A stretch of DNA of 64,000 nt from Cyrtodaria siliqua (GCA_037043455.1 JAWPHD010008236.1:1-64000), one strand, 5' to 3'. Positions 10,240-23,570 are shown, counted from the stretch's first letter. The notes: generated from the sequence alone by a model not told the origin. Numbers and translations: made by a program.

Positions 10240-12235
10240 TTTAGCTCTACTGGCCCTGAAGATTACCAGTTACATAGAATTATATAGGACAGTCAGTAAA
10301 AAATCTTCTCAACTGGAGCTACAAGAGCTAGAGGTCTAATATTATGCATGGTCCTCTACCAGGTTGGTTAAAATGATGACCCTAGATTCAAATGGGGCCA
10401 ATTTTATATAGTGTTGTATAGGGAAGTCTTTAAAATTAAAAAATCTTCTCTGAAACTGCAAGAGATACAGGTTTAATATTTTGCATGTAGCATGAGCTTA
10501 TGGTACCCTATCATGTTTGTTTAAATGGTGACCCCTCGGGCAAATTTGGTCCCACCTCAGATCTCATGGTTTACATGGACTTATAAATGGAAATAAACTT
10601 AAAACATCTTGGAAACCACAAGGCATAGAACTCTTATAGGTTACATAGATAGCATAAGCTTACGATCCTCATTCAAGTTTGTTCAAATGGTGACCCTGTA
10701 CTTAAATCTGGCCCAGTTCCCGGGTTTACACTTTTACAAGTTACGAGTTTAAATATAAAGAATCTTTTAAAAATCTCAGAAACTACAAGAGCAAGAAATC
10801 TAATATTTTGCATTAAGCTTATGGTTCCCTATCAAGTTTGTTCAAATGATGACTCCAGAGTAAAATTTGGACCTGTCCCTGGGATAAAAGTTTGACATAA
10901 AGTTATATTAGCTGAGCAGATTGTGACATGTATTGGAAAAATTGTGCATTTCGTGACAAAAGCACCAGGCTTGATGACTCGTAGCTAGACACTACTCTAC
11001 TAAACGTTTTTAAAATGTGTCTAAATCAAGTTCCCCAAAAAAATGCAGAACGAACGCTGAACGAACGGAAAATGAACGCAGAACGAAAGCAGAATGAACG
11101 TTGTACGATCTATACTTTAAAAATATATCAGCGTTTATTGTTTTTAAAAAATGCATTAACTTCCATTTTTAGCTCTACTGGCCAATGGGATGGTGTGTTG
11201 TCTGTCGTCCGTCTGTCGTCTGTCGTCCGTTAACTTTTCTTCAAACGACTTCTCCTCAGAAACCGCTTGGCTAATTTTGACCAAACTTCACATGGATGAT
11301 CCTTAGATGAATGCTTTTTAGATTAATGGAAATTAGGTCAGCGCTACATCCAAGATGGCTGCCTTTACCATATATGGTCGAAACATTAAAAAATCTTCTG
11401 CTCCAGAATCGCTGGACAGATTTCAACAGTTTTTCTTTTAAAATGATTGCCAATGCCTAGACTATCAAGTTTGCTAAAATAAAGTCCCCGGGGTCAAAAA
11501 TGGCCGTGCCCCGGGGGTCCAAAGTTTGTATATTGAGGTTTTGCATGTTTTTCATATAGACCTATAGGCAAAAACTTTAAAAAATCTTCTCTGAAACCAC
11601 AAGGCACAGAGCTCTCACGTATTACATGTAGCATCAGCTTATGGTCCTCTACTAAGTTCGTTCAAATGGTGATCCTGGGGTCAAATTTGTCCCTGCCCCG
11701 GGGGTCACAGTTTTACAAAGACTTCTATAGGATTTTTTTTTTAAAAATCTTCTTCTCGGAAACTACACCAGCCAGAGGTTTGATATTTTGCATTTACTAT
11801 AAGCTTATGGTCCTTTACCAAGTTTGTTCAAGTGGTGACCCTCGGGTCACATTTGGCCCCGCTCAAAGGGTCACATGTTTTACATAGACATGTATAGGGA
11901 AAAACTTAAAAAATCTTCCTTCTCTGAAACTGCAAGAGCCAGAGGTTTAATATTTTGCATTTGCTATAAGCTTGTGGTCCTCTACCAAGTTTGTTCAAAT
12001 GGTGACCCAGGGGTTACATTTGGCCCCTCCCCGGGGGTCACAGTTTTACATAGGCTTTTATAGGGAAAAACTGAAAAAAAAATTCTTCTCTGGAACCACA
12101 TGGCACAGAGCTCTCATATATTACATGTAGCATCAGCTTATAGTCCTCTACTAAGTTTGTTCAAATAGTGACCCTGGGGTCAAATTTGTCCCTGCCCCGA
12201 GGGTCTCAGTTTTACATAGACTTATATAGGATTTA
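10240..12235 (+). mobile_element. Family M element(s): array of about 167-bp monomers
   Basis: It starts TTTAGCTCTACTGGCC (10241-10256) and carries repeats of CAAGTTTGTTCAAATGGTGACC, GGGGTCACATTTGGCCCCGCC, TTTTACATAGACTT and AAAAATCTTCTCTGAAAC. A second head (TTTTTAGCTCTACTGGCC with a GTCGTCCGTCTG box) occurs at about 11168-11232, so at least two insertions are stacked. A short GAACGAACG-type simple repeat lies at 11047-11105. The array is cut at 12235 by family B copy B1 and continues at 15022. Confidence 0.65.
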
Positions 12236-15021
12236 TTTTTTAGCTCTACTGGCCGAAGGCCAGCAGAGCTTATGGGATGGCGAGTTGTCCGTCGTCCGTC
12301 GTCCGTCCGTCGTCCGTCTGTTAACTTTTGCCTTGTGAACACTCTAGGGCCTTCATTATTAATCAAATCTTTACGAAACTTTGCCAGTGTCTTTATATCA
12401 ATGAAAGCTCGGACAAGTTCGAAAACCAGCCGGATCCGATAAATTTCACCAGAGTTATGGCCCTTGTTTTGCTGAAATTGCCATATATAGCCTTGTGAAC
12501 ACTCTAGCACCTTCATTTATTATTTGATCTTTACCAAACTTGCACAGATTGTTAATATCAATAAAAGCTCGGACAAGTTCGAAAACCAGCCAAATCAGAT
12601 CAGTAACACCGGAGTTATGGCCCTTGTTTTTTCTGAAAATTGCTATTTTCTGCCTTGTGAACGCTCTAACACCTTCATTTATTATTTGATCGTTACCAAA
12701 CTTGCACAGATTGTTAATACCAATGACAGCTTGGACAAGTTCGGAAATCAGCTAAATTGGGTCTGTAACACCAGAGTTATGGCCCTTGTTTTTTCTGAAA
12801 AATGCCATATTCTGCCTTGTGAACACTCTAGCACATTCATTTATTATTTGATCTTTACCAAACTTGCACAGATTGTTAATAACTATGAAAGCTCAAATAA
12901 ATTCGAAAACCAGCTAAATCGGATCAGTAACACCGGAGTTGTGGCCCTTGTTTTTTTTCTGAAAAATGCTATTTTCTGCCTTGTGAACACTCTAGGGCCT
13001 TCAATATTAATTGGACCTTTACTTAACTTTGCCAGTGTCTTTATATCAATGAAAGCTCGGACAAGTTTGAAAACCGGCAAGATCGAAATAATTTCACCAG
13101 AGTTATGGCCCTCGTTTTGCTGAAAAATGCCATATTAAGCCTTGTGCACACTCTAGCACCTTCATTTATTATTTGATCTTTACCAAACTTGCACAGGTTG
13201 TTAATATCAATGAAAGCTCGGACAAGTTCGAAAAACAGCTAGATCGGACCATTAACAGCGGAGTTATTGCCCTTGATTTAGTTAAAAATGCTATATTTTG
13301 CCTCATTAAGACAATAGGGCCTTCTTCTTTCATCCAATCTTTACCAAACTTTACCTGATTGTTTAAATAAATGAAAGCTCGGACAACTTCTACGACCAGC
13401 TAGATCGGACCAGTAACAGATGAGTTATGGCCCTTGATTTAGTTAAAAATGCTATATTTTGACTCGTTAAGACGATAGGGCCTTTATCTTTCATTCGATC
13501 TTTAACAAACTTTACCAGATTGTTTATATAATAAATGAAAGCTCGGACAATTTCGAAGACCAGCCAGATCGGACCAGTAATAGCTGAGTTATGGCTATTG
13601 ATTTTGTTAAAAATGTTATATTTTGCCTCTTTAATTCGATAGGGCCTTCATCTTTCATCTGATCTTTACAAAACGTTACCTGATTGTTTATATCAATGAC
13701 AGCTCAGACAGTTTCGAAAACCAGCCAGATCGGACCAGTAACAGATGAGTTATGGCCCTTGATTTAGTTAAAAATGCTATATTTTGCCTCGTTAAGATGA
13801 TAGGGCCTTCATTTTTCATGCGATCTTAATGAAACTTTACGAGATTGTTCATATCAATGAAAGCTCAGTCAAGTTTGAAAACTAGCCAGATTGGACCAGT
13901 AACAGTGGAGTTATGGCCCTTGATTTAGTTAAAAATTCTATATTTTGCCTCAAGACGATAGGGCCTTCATCTTTCATCCGATCTTTAATAAACTTTACCA
14001 GATTGTTAATCCAGATTGGACCATTTACATCGGAGTCATGGCCCTTGATTTTCTGAAATATGCTATATCTTGGCCTCATTAAGACGAAAGGGCCTTCATT
14101 TGGCCGGATTCCATTGAAACTTTGCAGGGATGATCAGTACCAAGCCTAGTTGTACATAGTCACCGTGTCAAGTTGAATGATTTTGACCGAGTTATAGCCC
14201 TTTAAATACACAAACTTTGTTCTGACTAGTTCTACTGAACCCCTGGCCGGATTAAACGAAACTTTTTAGGGATGATCGATTCTATATCTAGTTGTGCAAA
14301 TCATCGCCGTGTTCCGGTTGAATGATTTTTGAGTTAGGGCCCTTTAAAGGTTTTAATACACAAACTTTGTTCTGACTAGTTCTCCTGAACCTCTGGCCGG
14401 ATTTAAACGAAGCTTTTTAGGGATGATCAATTCCATGTCTATTTGTGCAAATCATTGGCGTATTCCGGTTAAATGGCAGAATTATGGCCCTTTAAAGGTT
14501 TTAATACACAAACTTTGTCTGATCTACTTCTCCTGAACCCCTTGCCAGACTTCAATGAAACTTTGCAGGGATGATCAGCACTAAGCCTAGTTGTGCATGT
14601 CTTTGTCACGTTCCGGTTTACAGATATTTGGCAGAGTTATGGTCCTTTAAAGGATTTTGATACCACACATTTTTTCCGGGCTAGTTCTCCTGAACCCCTG
14701 GCTGGATATAGACAAAACTTGACAATGATGATCAGTATCAAGCCTAGTTGTGCATATCATCGCCATATTTCGGTTGAATGATTTTTGGCAGAGTTGTGAC
14801 ACTTTAAATGTTTTAATACACAAACTTTGTCCAGATTAGTCTCTTCTGAACTCTTTGCCAGATTTCAGCGAATCTTGGCGGGGATGATCAGTACTAAGCC
14901 AAGTTGCACTTGTCATTGCCATGTTCTTGTTGAATGATTTTTGAAAGACTTATAGCCCCTTATACATAAACTTTATCTTGAGCCAGTAGAGCGTCCACAG
15001 GCCCTCTTGGGCCTCTTGTTT
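12236..15021 (+). mobile_element. Family B element (copy B1) with two successive array types
   Basis: The head hairpin AGCTCTACTGGCC-GAA-GGCCAGCAGAGCT is followed by TTATGGGATGG and a GTCCGTCGTCCGTC box to 12310. The first array (12330-14090) has 162-bp monomers with CCTTGTGAACACTCTAG, GATCTTTACCAAACTT, GAAAGCTCGGACAAGTTCG and GAGTTATGGCCCTTG. The second array (14095-14990) has monomers of about 140 bp with GGCCGGATT, GGGATGATCAGT, AAGCCTAGTTGTGCA and AATACACAAACTTTGT. The tail is CCAGTAGAGCGTCCACAGGC with the hairpin AGGCCC-TCTT-GGGCCT and CTTGTTTT. It is nested in family M, which resumes at once. Confidence 0.75.
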
Positions 15022-15205
15022 TAAAAATCTTTTCAAAATCTACAAGAGACAGAGGTTTGATATTTTACATTTTTTATAAGCTTATGGTCCTTTACCTAGT
15101 TTGTTCAAATGGTGATCCTCGGGTCACATTTGGCCCCGCCCCAAGGGTCACATGTTTTACATAGACATGTATAGGGAAAAACTTAAAAATTCTTCTTCTC
15201 TGAAA
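15022..15205 (+). repeat. Family M array, continuation after B1
   Basis: One family M monomer (TTTGTTCAAATGGTGATCC, GGGTCACATTTGGCCCCGCC) resumes right after the B1 tail and breaks off at GCAAGAGCC, where family E begins. This shows M is older than both B1 and E. Confidence 0.65.
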
Positions 15206-16701
15206 CTGCAAGAGCCTTTTCGAAGAAAAATGCGATACATAGGGATCACTTTGTCGTCCGTCAGTCCGTCCGTCCGTCATTCCGTCACGAAAACTTAACG
15301 TTGGCTATAACTTTCTCATTTCTTGATATTTCTTTATCAAACTTTCAATATATACTCATCATGACAACTTAGACATGACCATACTAAACTATAAAGGTCA
15401 AGGTCACACTGAAGGTCATTATATGGGTTAAATACTCATTGTTTTCTTCACGAAAACTTAACTATGGCTATAACTTTCTCATTTCGTGATATTTCTTCAT
15501 CAAACTTTAAATATATACTCAACATCGACATGACCATACTAAAATATAAAGGTCATCTTACATTGAAGGTTATTATATGGGTTAAATACTAATTTTTTTC
15601 TTCATGAAAACTTAACAATGGCTATAACTTTCTCATTTCTTGATATTTCTTCATCAAACTTTCAATATATGCTCATCATGACAACATCGACATGACCATA
15701 CTAAAATATAAAGGTCAGTGTCACACTGAAGGTCATTATATGGGTTAAATACTTTTTTTCTTTTCTTCACAAACCTTAACGTTGGCTATAACTTTCTCAT
15801 TTCTTGATCTTTTTTTCAAATATATTTTTGTCTCGCCGACAATAGTGGGTAGCGAGACATAGCAGTAACTTTTCCGGCATCGACAGTCGCATTTAAAATG
15901 AACTATATCTCAACAATCGTTGCTCTAATTATTCTGAAACTTTGTCAGATGCTTTGTTGGGTCAAGGGACATCACGTAATGCCAAAATTACCAAGGTCAG
16001 GGTCATATTTTGCATTATTTTTCCAAAACGTAACCTTGGTTAGTTAACTTAACCATGGTAAGATATGTTAACCTCAGTTAACTGCATGTGATTGCCTCAT
16101 TTTCTTTTGTTTGATACTTGGTCATATGTATTGCTGGCATTTGTGGACATCACTCAATGACAAAAATTACCAAGGTCAAGGTCATATTTTGCTTATTTTT
16201 CCCAAACTTAACCTTGATTAGGTAACTTAACCTCAGTTAACTTTATGTGATTGGCTCACTTTTTGTCTTTGATACTTGGTCATATATATTTTTGGCATTG
16301 GTGGACATTGCTGAATGACGAAAAATACCAAGGTCAAGGTCATATTTGCATTATTTTTCCAAAACTACACCCTGGTTAAACCATTTAACCTCAGTAACAA
16401 CTTCTTATGATTACCTCGCTTTTATTTGTTTGATACTTGGTCATTTGAAGTGTTGTCTTTAGTGGACATCATTAATTTTAAGCACAAATTTAATAAATTA
16501 TTTCATATGCCGTTTGTTGACATCTTGTTTTCTTCACGAATTAACATTGGCTATAACTTCCTCATTTCTTGATATTTCTTCATCAAGCTTTCAATATATA
16601 CTCATCATGACAACATTGACATACTAAAATATACAGGTCAAGGTCACACTAAAGGTCATTATATGGGTTGAATACTCATTTTCCGCGGAACACCCGTCTA
16701 G
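15206..16701 (+). mobile_element. Family E Helitron-like element with CTAG tail
   Basis: The left end TTTTCGAAGAAAAATGCGAT is followed by ACATAGGGATCACTTTGTCG and a GTCCGTCAGTCCGTCCGTC box. The monomers are 163 bp (CACGAAAACTTAAC at 15286 and 15449), with GGCTATAACTTTCTCATTTC and AAGGTCAAGGTCACACT. The tail is the hairpin TTCCGCGGAA then CACCCGTCTAG (16681-16701); the CTAG stretch is repeated 16 bp on. A hairpin followed by CTAG and then T is the usual 3' end of Helitrons, and the left end can be read as starting TC. It is interrupted by family C (15835-16530). Confidence 0.6.
15835..16530 (+). mobile_element. Family C element (copy C1), nested in family E
   Basis: The head hairpin TGTCTCGC...GCGAGACA (TTTTTGTCTCGCCGACAAT, then GTGGGTAGCGAGACATAGCAG) is followed by monomers with ACCAAGGTCAAGGTCATATT, CCTTGGTTAGGTAACTTAACC and TTTGATACTTGGTCATATG (spacing 158-179 bp). 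It ends TTGACATCTTGTTTT at 16530, after which family E resumes. There is no GTCCGTC box, which sets it apart from most other families. Confidence 0.65.
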
Positions 16702-18240
16702 TATAACACCCGTCTAGTATAAATATTTGTTATAATGAGCTGACAGAGAATTAGTTTAGTACCCTTCATGTGCGCCATCTGGCGACTGGGGCTTTATCAT
16801 GTTACTGGGTGTAGAATACGTTACCTATAAAATAATAATTAATTTTACTGCATTTTGAGACTAAACATGTATGGAAGAAAGGGTTTGTGTATTAAAATGT
16901 CTTCATTATTCATGCCTATTATAATACAAAAGTTTGTTTCACTTACTTTTTATACCTTGCATTACTAAGCCTACATTACCGTAATTTACGTTACCTTGTT
17001 TTATTAAGTTTATTAACGTAAGACATTAAGAAATTAATGATGTTACATCCGAATTTTTTTCCAAACTTTACAGATATCACAGACATACGTTCCCATGATG
17101 TTAATAATGTTTGGTTCTTGTAATGTCCGTTATGTTGTGTGTTTTTTAATCATTTTCTATTTTCCGCATGTTAAAAGAAATTAGAACAAATCATCTAATA
17201 CACTATTACAGTTTTATTGCAACATTTCTTCAGACGTAATTGATTGTAACAACTCATTTTGAACATCATTATGCTTTTTAATCTACAAAATTTTGTTTCA
17301 CTTAATGTTTACGGTATGCCTTCGATACCTGCATTATTAAGCCTATGTTGCCGTAATTTAAGTTACCTTGTTGAATGAAGGTGTTTGGTTTAAGAAATTA
17401 AGAAAATAAGTATTTTATATCCGAAACTTATTTTAAACATCTTAGTTATAACACACATACTTATCCATGATGTGAACAATGTTTGGTTCTTGTATTGTCC
17501 GTTACATTGTGTCTTTTTTAAAATAATTAATAATAATTTTCCGTGTGTTACTAGAAATCTAGAAAATTCAGCCAATTAGCTTATAAAGATGTTAATACAA
17601 CATTCCTCTAAACATCATCGATGGTAACAACAATGTTTGAACAGACCTAAAATTATGTCAAGCTAATATGTGTTATCTCATGTACATGTATTAAATATTA
17701 CGTACGTTACCAGTTACGTTTGCATCATATTATTTAAATACTAAAAACATGGATATATATCTTTATTTTCCTTTATATATTGTTTATACTTGGGCAAACA
17801 TTGAATGAAATGAAGTTTGTATATAATTTACACGACTCTTCCATATTTTTTACGTTACCAAATTCAAAGAGAAATAGCAAATTATATGCACAATCTTAAC
17901 TGCTAATTTATATATTAATCAAATGTAACAAATTAAGCAATTTCAACAATGAATTGAACTTTACTTACGTTACTAACAAATATAAATGTATAGCTCTATA
18001 AGATAGCATGCATTTTCATGGAAATATATTACATCATTTGAACTCATAATTCCTCTATACATTGTCATCACTTTCTTTAAACTCAATATCAATCAATTTG
18101 TTGGCTTCCATATCTTTCCACCCATTATTACTTCCTTCTTCTGTGCCAGGCTTTTTGAACATGATGTCAACCAACTATTTTGACGCAATATCACCACTCG
18201 ATTTCAATAACTTTATCTCTTCTCTCATTTGTTTCTGCGT
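16702..18240. repeat. Intron with a diverged direct repeat of about 360 bp
   Basis: Two related blocks, about 16925-17240 and 17285-17600, share in order GTTTCACTTA, CATTACTAAGCC/CATTATTAAGCC, CCGTAATTTA, CCATGATGT, ATGTTTGGTTCTTGTA and TGTCCGTTA. Their identity looks moderate, so the duplication is old. Nothing else is recognised; the remainder is AT-rich. Confidence 0.55.
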
Positions 18241-18259
18241 CTGGTTAATGTTGGTCAGT

Positions 18260-19175
18260 ATGGTGTTATAAAATGTTCAAATGCATGATTATAGAAAATT
18301 GACACGGCGGAAAAAAGCTCTAGTTGTAGCATTTGAATTTTCGCGAAAAAGTATTTGACATCTGTGTTTGCCATATAGGCAGCACTATCCTCACCGTGAT
18401 ATCCGTACTTTTTTTGAAGATCATCCGAACATTCATGCTGCTGTTCGAGCAATTCAAATTGACACAAACTCTCTGTGCTTTTTAATCATCTTCAATGGGA
18501 CAGCCTTGCCTCTCCCTACAAAGCCACTGTTGTAACACAGCTTGTAAAGCAATGTAGTGTGGGTAGTAAAGAGCAAATATCAGACCCATTAACCTCTACA
18601 ATTTGTTTCACATTTAACATCTTTTTAATCATCCTAGTGCCAAACATGACATATGGTTGTATTACTGAAACAAATTTTGAAAGCAGGATCAGTATGTCTG
18701 TGCCAGGAGAATGCACCACGATTGTTTCTGATGTTGGTGAGAATTGATTCATTCTGATGTATGCTTCCTCCTATGATGAAAACAGATCTTCCTGATCATC
18801 AGCAAAGACAAATATGTCATCTGCAATGGTAAGCCGAGGACATTTTCCCCAAACAGAGTAGGTTTCATGACCTTGGAGGTTTAGTGCATATCTGTCTGTT
18901 TTCCACTGGCCGAAAGTGTGATTAATGAATTGTGTCGTATTGTCGCGATTAGTCGTGTAACTCTTCAAATCACAATAAGTCTTCGTTTTCGGCCCTGACA
19001 ACAGGAAAGTTGGGGTTTCACCTCGCCTTTTGCACACAAACTACTTGATAGATCTAGGGACGCAAGTGTCTGTCACAAAGTCGACTCAAGGTGCTTTGGT
19101 AAGTATGTCAAACACCATCTCTGCCAAATCATCAAACGTACCAGGAACTGAGGGCTGATTATGAGGTGTTGCGTT
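18260..19175 (-). pseudogene. Pseudogene of a repetitive PIN-like-domain protein family, antisense
   Basis: Read on the minus strand from about 19175 down, fragments appear in the order known for a highly repeated, uncharacterised invertebrate protein: PGTFDDLAEMVFDIL, VDFVTDTCVPRSIK, RRGETPTFLLSGPKTK, an EEAYIRM block after LFSS, HSPGTDILILL, and LLPTLHCFTSCVTT. From memory the intact family reads EEADTR, SPDTDVL and HAFTGCDTT, a layout resembling PIN/FEN-type nucleases. Here the Asp of SPDTD has become Gly, the Asp of GCDTT has become Val, and several stops and frame changes interrupt it (for example near 19095 and 18470). It is a dead copy. Whether the family is transposon-encoded is uncertain. 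Confidence 0.65.
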
Positions 19176-21510
19176 ACCGTCACACACGACGTGTAGCTGG
19201 CTCAACCGATACTTCTAAGCAGTGGAGCAATTTGGCTCTGTCAGTTCTAACTGAATTGCCATCAGCTGTTGCAAGGGACCATGGTACTGAGCCTAGAGGA
19301 TATGATAGCTTCAACTTAAGACCTGTCTTATACCTGATCAATAAGGGAACCAATTAGCCAAATATATGTGTGTTATAGATCGGGTCGGCGTGTCAGTTAA
19401 CAAGTCATTGACACATATGTCATGGTCTTCTCAGCCTGATGCTGTAATAGATCATCATCAACATCTCTCTATGCTGAAATACGGACGATCGGAGTTACAG
19501 CTCATAGTCATTGATATCAACTCGGAATTGGGTTTGTGAAACCAATGATAGATTCTGTGGCCCTTCTCAAGGCTTTCTCATTGTTCTTTCTTTGCGCGAA
19601 GAAATAACTTCTGATGCCATATTTGCCATCTGGAGAGTGGCCTCTAGCAGCTTTGCTCTACATTGACGTGTAATGCACCAGTGGTATTACTGGTATGCTG
19701 CATACTTTCTACTGAATCCAATGATGTTACCCTGAAAATTTGCATGTTGATTGATATTTGAATAGTTATGTGACTTGTGGAAGAGGGACACTGAATCTCC
19801 TGTTTTAGAGAAGTTCATTTGACCCGGGGATGGGTTGTGTCAAGACTCAGGGTGTCATTAAATATACTGGAATTTGTCTGTTCCAATGGTCGTACTCAAA
19901 GAACATTGGACATAGGTGTTGCAGTGAAAGATAAATCCATGTCAAGGTCATTTTCCTTTGTGTCTGTCTTTAATAAGAGTTAGTATTATTGCGGTGGGGA
20001 GCAAACTCCCCGCTGCAATGTCAACAGAATCGTATACCAAAAATTGAAGGCTGGCCAGATTTTTGAGCTAAAAATAGCACATAAGTGTCAGCCGACAGCA
20101 TTCAAATTATATGCCTTCGCGTAGATAAATAGTTCCTCCGGGTTTGCATGAACTGAATGTAATGAGAAGAACTGACTTAAACAAGCTATGTATGTAATAG
20201 GATAACAGTAATATTCCAAATGACAATATATCAATTGTGTCTACAGAATTTGTTTAACCTAATAAAATAGTTGATCATATTGGGGGAAAACGTTCTGGTT
20301 GCGGCATTGTTTTATTTGATTTTACTTTGGATAGAACATGAAAACAACATGATTATTGCTATTATGTATAATTGTATATAGCAACAACTATTTCGAAAGT
20401 TTTTTAGTGATTCACGATGTCAGTGAATTATTATTAATGATAAGACAAAATGAAGAAACATGTTTAGACACCACTGGATTGTTATTGTGTTGGAATATAG
20501 CATATATAGAAATCGTGTTATCTGTATATCTCCTGTATTTAAGATCAGATTCGATCAAAAGTTTCATAGGTCTAGTTGTGCAAGAACAGAAAGGTAGAGG
20601 GGCATTCCGGATCAGAACGCTATACCATTTGACAAGATGAAAAATTGGCAAGACCAACTCGAGTCGGGCGCTTTTTTTCCACATTTCTATTCATTTTTCC
20701 TGCACTTTGTTATTTATGGCATGTTCATCTTATTCAGATTTTGTCCATTACACAAACCCCGCCGCTTTCAGTGTTTTGATTAGTATTGTGTTGTTCAAAT
20801 ACTAGTAATCAGAATAAGGCAAGACTAACTTACATTGGATGGGGACAAAATATTATTATTCTTTGGGGTTTGTCTCAAAAGCAGGATACATTATAACAAA
20901 GGGAAGATGCCATAACTAGTAAAAAAGCATTGTCAATAACGGATAAGCTCCTAGTAGTTTATTGTGCAATTATTATTTTTCTGATTTATGAGCCATTTTA
21001 AAATATTTATTTTATATTTATTTTATTTTTAGACATTATATTTATTTATTTACTTATACTAATGAATTATATTACATTTTTTCAAAAAAAATTAAATCAT
21101 AGTTAAAAGTACAATACTAGCACCTTTATTTCTGGAAACGTCCAATATTACATGTAACTTTAAATGGTAACATAATTTCATATGCACATGTTTTACTCGT
21201 ATTCAAATGTATTGAAGGTGTTTTGGAATTGTTATGGTAACTTTATTGTCACGTGCGTTACACACAAACACCCCAATGCTCAGATGGCACACACGTCTGT
21301 TTGTTTTTTCTATATCCAGCCTCACGTTGGCAATGTTCAATAAATTAATGCATATTTTAACGACGATTGCTACCGTTATATTTTCTGGCATTGAAAACGC
21401 AAAGTACCCTATCCTCGAAAATTCAAAACAATAGTTTTGAATACTTATTGAGTGTATTAATGGATTGTAAAGGATAAAAACACTTACCCTTATTTGAAAT
21501 TATATAGTTT
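19176..21510. other. Intron, largely unrecognised
   Basis: No supported gene. At 19990-20020 there is a compact hairpin (GCGGTGGGGAG, loop, CTCCCCGCTGC) of unknown meaning. The first few hundred bases may be the rest of the antisense pseudogene, but I could not follow its frame. A 95-codon open frame at 20356-20640 has no recognisable domain and overlaps another on the opposite strand. Confidence 0.4.
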
Positions 21511-21519
21511 AATAAAAGA

Positions 21520-21780
21520 AAAACACAAGTTTTGATTGTATGTTTTTGTTTGTATGGTGTTTTACGTCATTTTCAACGCATGTAAGGTTATATATGACGA
21601 TCGATTTTTTGTGGTGGAGGCAGACCACCCACTTTTCCTGGGTAGAACCAGAACTGTACACCTCCCACCATCCGTAAGAATCGACACTTCCTCTCTTCCA
21701 AGTCGAGCTCCAGAATCCAGTGGGATTCGCACCCACAGCGGTGAGAGGCGAATTGGGAAAATACCGCAACATCCTACAGA
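21520..21780 (-). mobile_element. tRNA-derived SINE, minus strand
   Basis: On the minus strand GTGGGTGCGAATCCCAC is a good polymerase III B box (21718-21740 in plus coordinates). Downstream comes a body with GGAAAAGTGGGTGGTCTGCC, ending in a region with GACGTAAAACACCATACA and CAAACAAAAACA, the kind of tail I recall from molluscan SINEs. The A box region is degraded. It is oriented opposite to the plexin-like gene. Confidence 0.5.
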
Positions 21781-21859
21781 AAATCTAGTAAGAAGATGCA
21801 AAGAAGGGGGGAAAAGAACAAAACAGAGAGGTTGCATTTTATAGGAATGATTGTGGTTA

Positions 21860-22270
21860 TGACTTCAGTGTATTGTTTTTGCTGTGTCCGTCTGTCTGTT
21901 CGTTTGTCTGTCTGTCTGTCACAAATGTTGTCGCTCCTACTCCTCCTTAACTGCTTTGTTGGATGTCGGCGAAAATTTACAGAAAGCATTGGTATAATGT
22001 CTAGTTTTGCATATCGCGTTCGTGTTCCGGTTTGATTTTTGGCAGAGTTATGGCCCTTTGAAGATTTCACTTTAAATTTGTTGTCGACGCTACTCTTCCT
22101 AAACCGCATGTTGAATTTCACCGACAATTTAAAGGAAGCATCGGTATAATGTCTAGTTGTGCATGTCATGTTTTTGTTCCGGTTCAATGATTAGTGACGG
22201 AATTATGGCCTTTTGATCTTTTCACTTAACAAGGTTGCGCCCTGTCCACTATCAAACTTATTTCAACTAG
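21860..22270 (+). repeat. Partial family B-like element (box plus second-type monomers)
   Basis: A GTCCGTCTGTCTGTTCG/GTCTGTCTGTCTGTCAC box at 21885-21922 is followed by two monomers containing AATTTACAGAAAGCA, GGTATAATGTCTAGTT, TTGTTCCGGTT and GAGTTATGGCCCTTTG. No clear head hairpin or tail survives. Confidence 0.5.
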
Positions 22271-23570
22271 GTTGTGCAGTGGGGGGATGTTTTTCTCAAA
22301 AAAGTTCTAGTTTTACACAGTCTTCACTTTGCTGTGGTTGCTATTGAGTGTGTTTTTTTCCTAGTTTTTAGTTGTCCATTGTCCGTCGTATTTCTGTTAG
22401 TTAATTTTTACCTCGTTAAGACAATAGGGCCTTTACTTTTCATCCGATCTTTACCACACTTTAACAGATTGTTAATATCAATGAAAGCTCGGACAAGTTT
22501 GAAAAACAGCCAGATCGGACTAGTAACAACGGAGTTATGGTCCTTGATTTAGTTAAAAATGCTATATTTTACCTCGTTAAGACGATAGGGCCTTCATTTG
22601 TCATCTGATCTTTACCAAACTTTACCAGATTATTAATATCAATGAAAGCTCGAAGTTCGAAAACCAGCCAGATTGGATCATTTACACCGAAGTGATGGCC
22701 TTGATTTTCTGAAATATGCTATATTTTGGCCTCATTGAGATGAAAGGGCATTTATTTGGCCGGATGTCAGTGAAACTTTGCAGGGATGATCAGTACCAAG
22801 CCTAGACGTGTTCTGGTTGAATAATTTTGGCGGAGTTATGGCTGTTTAAAGGTTTTAATACACAAACTTTGTCCTGACTAGTTCTCCTGAACCCCTGGCC
22901 GGATTTAAACAAAACTTTTTAGGGATGATCAGTTCCAGGTCTAGTTGTGCAATTCATTGCCGTGTTCCGGTTGAATGATTTTTGGCAGAGTTGTGACCCT
23001 TTAAAGATTTTTGATGCACAAACTTTGTCTGGGCTAATTTTCCTGAACCACAGTGGCTGGATTTCAACGAAACTTGACAATGAGATCGGTATCAAGCCTA
23101 GTTTTGCATGTCATCGCCGTTTTCCGGTTGAATGATTTTTGGCAGAGTTATGGCCCTTTAAAGGTTTTAATACTCAAACTTTTTCCAGCTTAGTCTCTTC
23201 TGAACTCCTTGCCGGATTTCGACTAATCTTGATGGGGATGATCAGTACCAAGCCTAGTTGCACCTGTCTTTGCCGTGTTCTGGTTGAATGAATTTTTGCA
23301 GAGTTATGACCCCTTAAATGTTTTAATACACTAACTTTGTACAGACTAGTTCTCCTGAACCCCTGTCCGGATTTGAACAAAACTTTTTAGGGATGATCAG
23401 TTCCAGGTCTAGTTGTGCAAATCGTCACTGTGTTCCAGTTGAATGATTTTTGGCAGAGTCATGGCCATTTAAAGATTTTGATACACAAACTATTTCCGGG
23501 CTAGTTTTCCTGAACCACTCTCTGGATTTCGACGCAACTTGACAATAATGATCAGTATCAAGCCTAGTTT
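22270..23570 (+). repeat. Family B element (copy B2), truncated by the DIRS-like element
   Basis: A degenerate head and box (TTTTTAGTTGTCCATTGTCCG) near 22367 is followed by the 162-bp type array (CCTCGTTAAGACAATAGGGCC, GAAAGCTCGGACAAG), switching near 22740 to the second array (GGCCGGAT, GGGATGATCAGT, GTGTTCCGGTTGAATGATTT). The same order of array types as in B1 shows this is one composite family. It stops abruptly at about 23570, where retroelement coding begins. Confidence 0.6.

Noticed and set aside
19990..20022. GC-rich hairpin as a transcription terminator
   Set aside because: Rho-independent terminators are bacterial; here it is just an isolated palindrome in a eukaryotic intron.
20356..20684. 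Overlapping open frames of about 90 codons on both strands
   Set aside because: Mutual shadows without recognisable motifs or splice borders.
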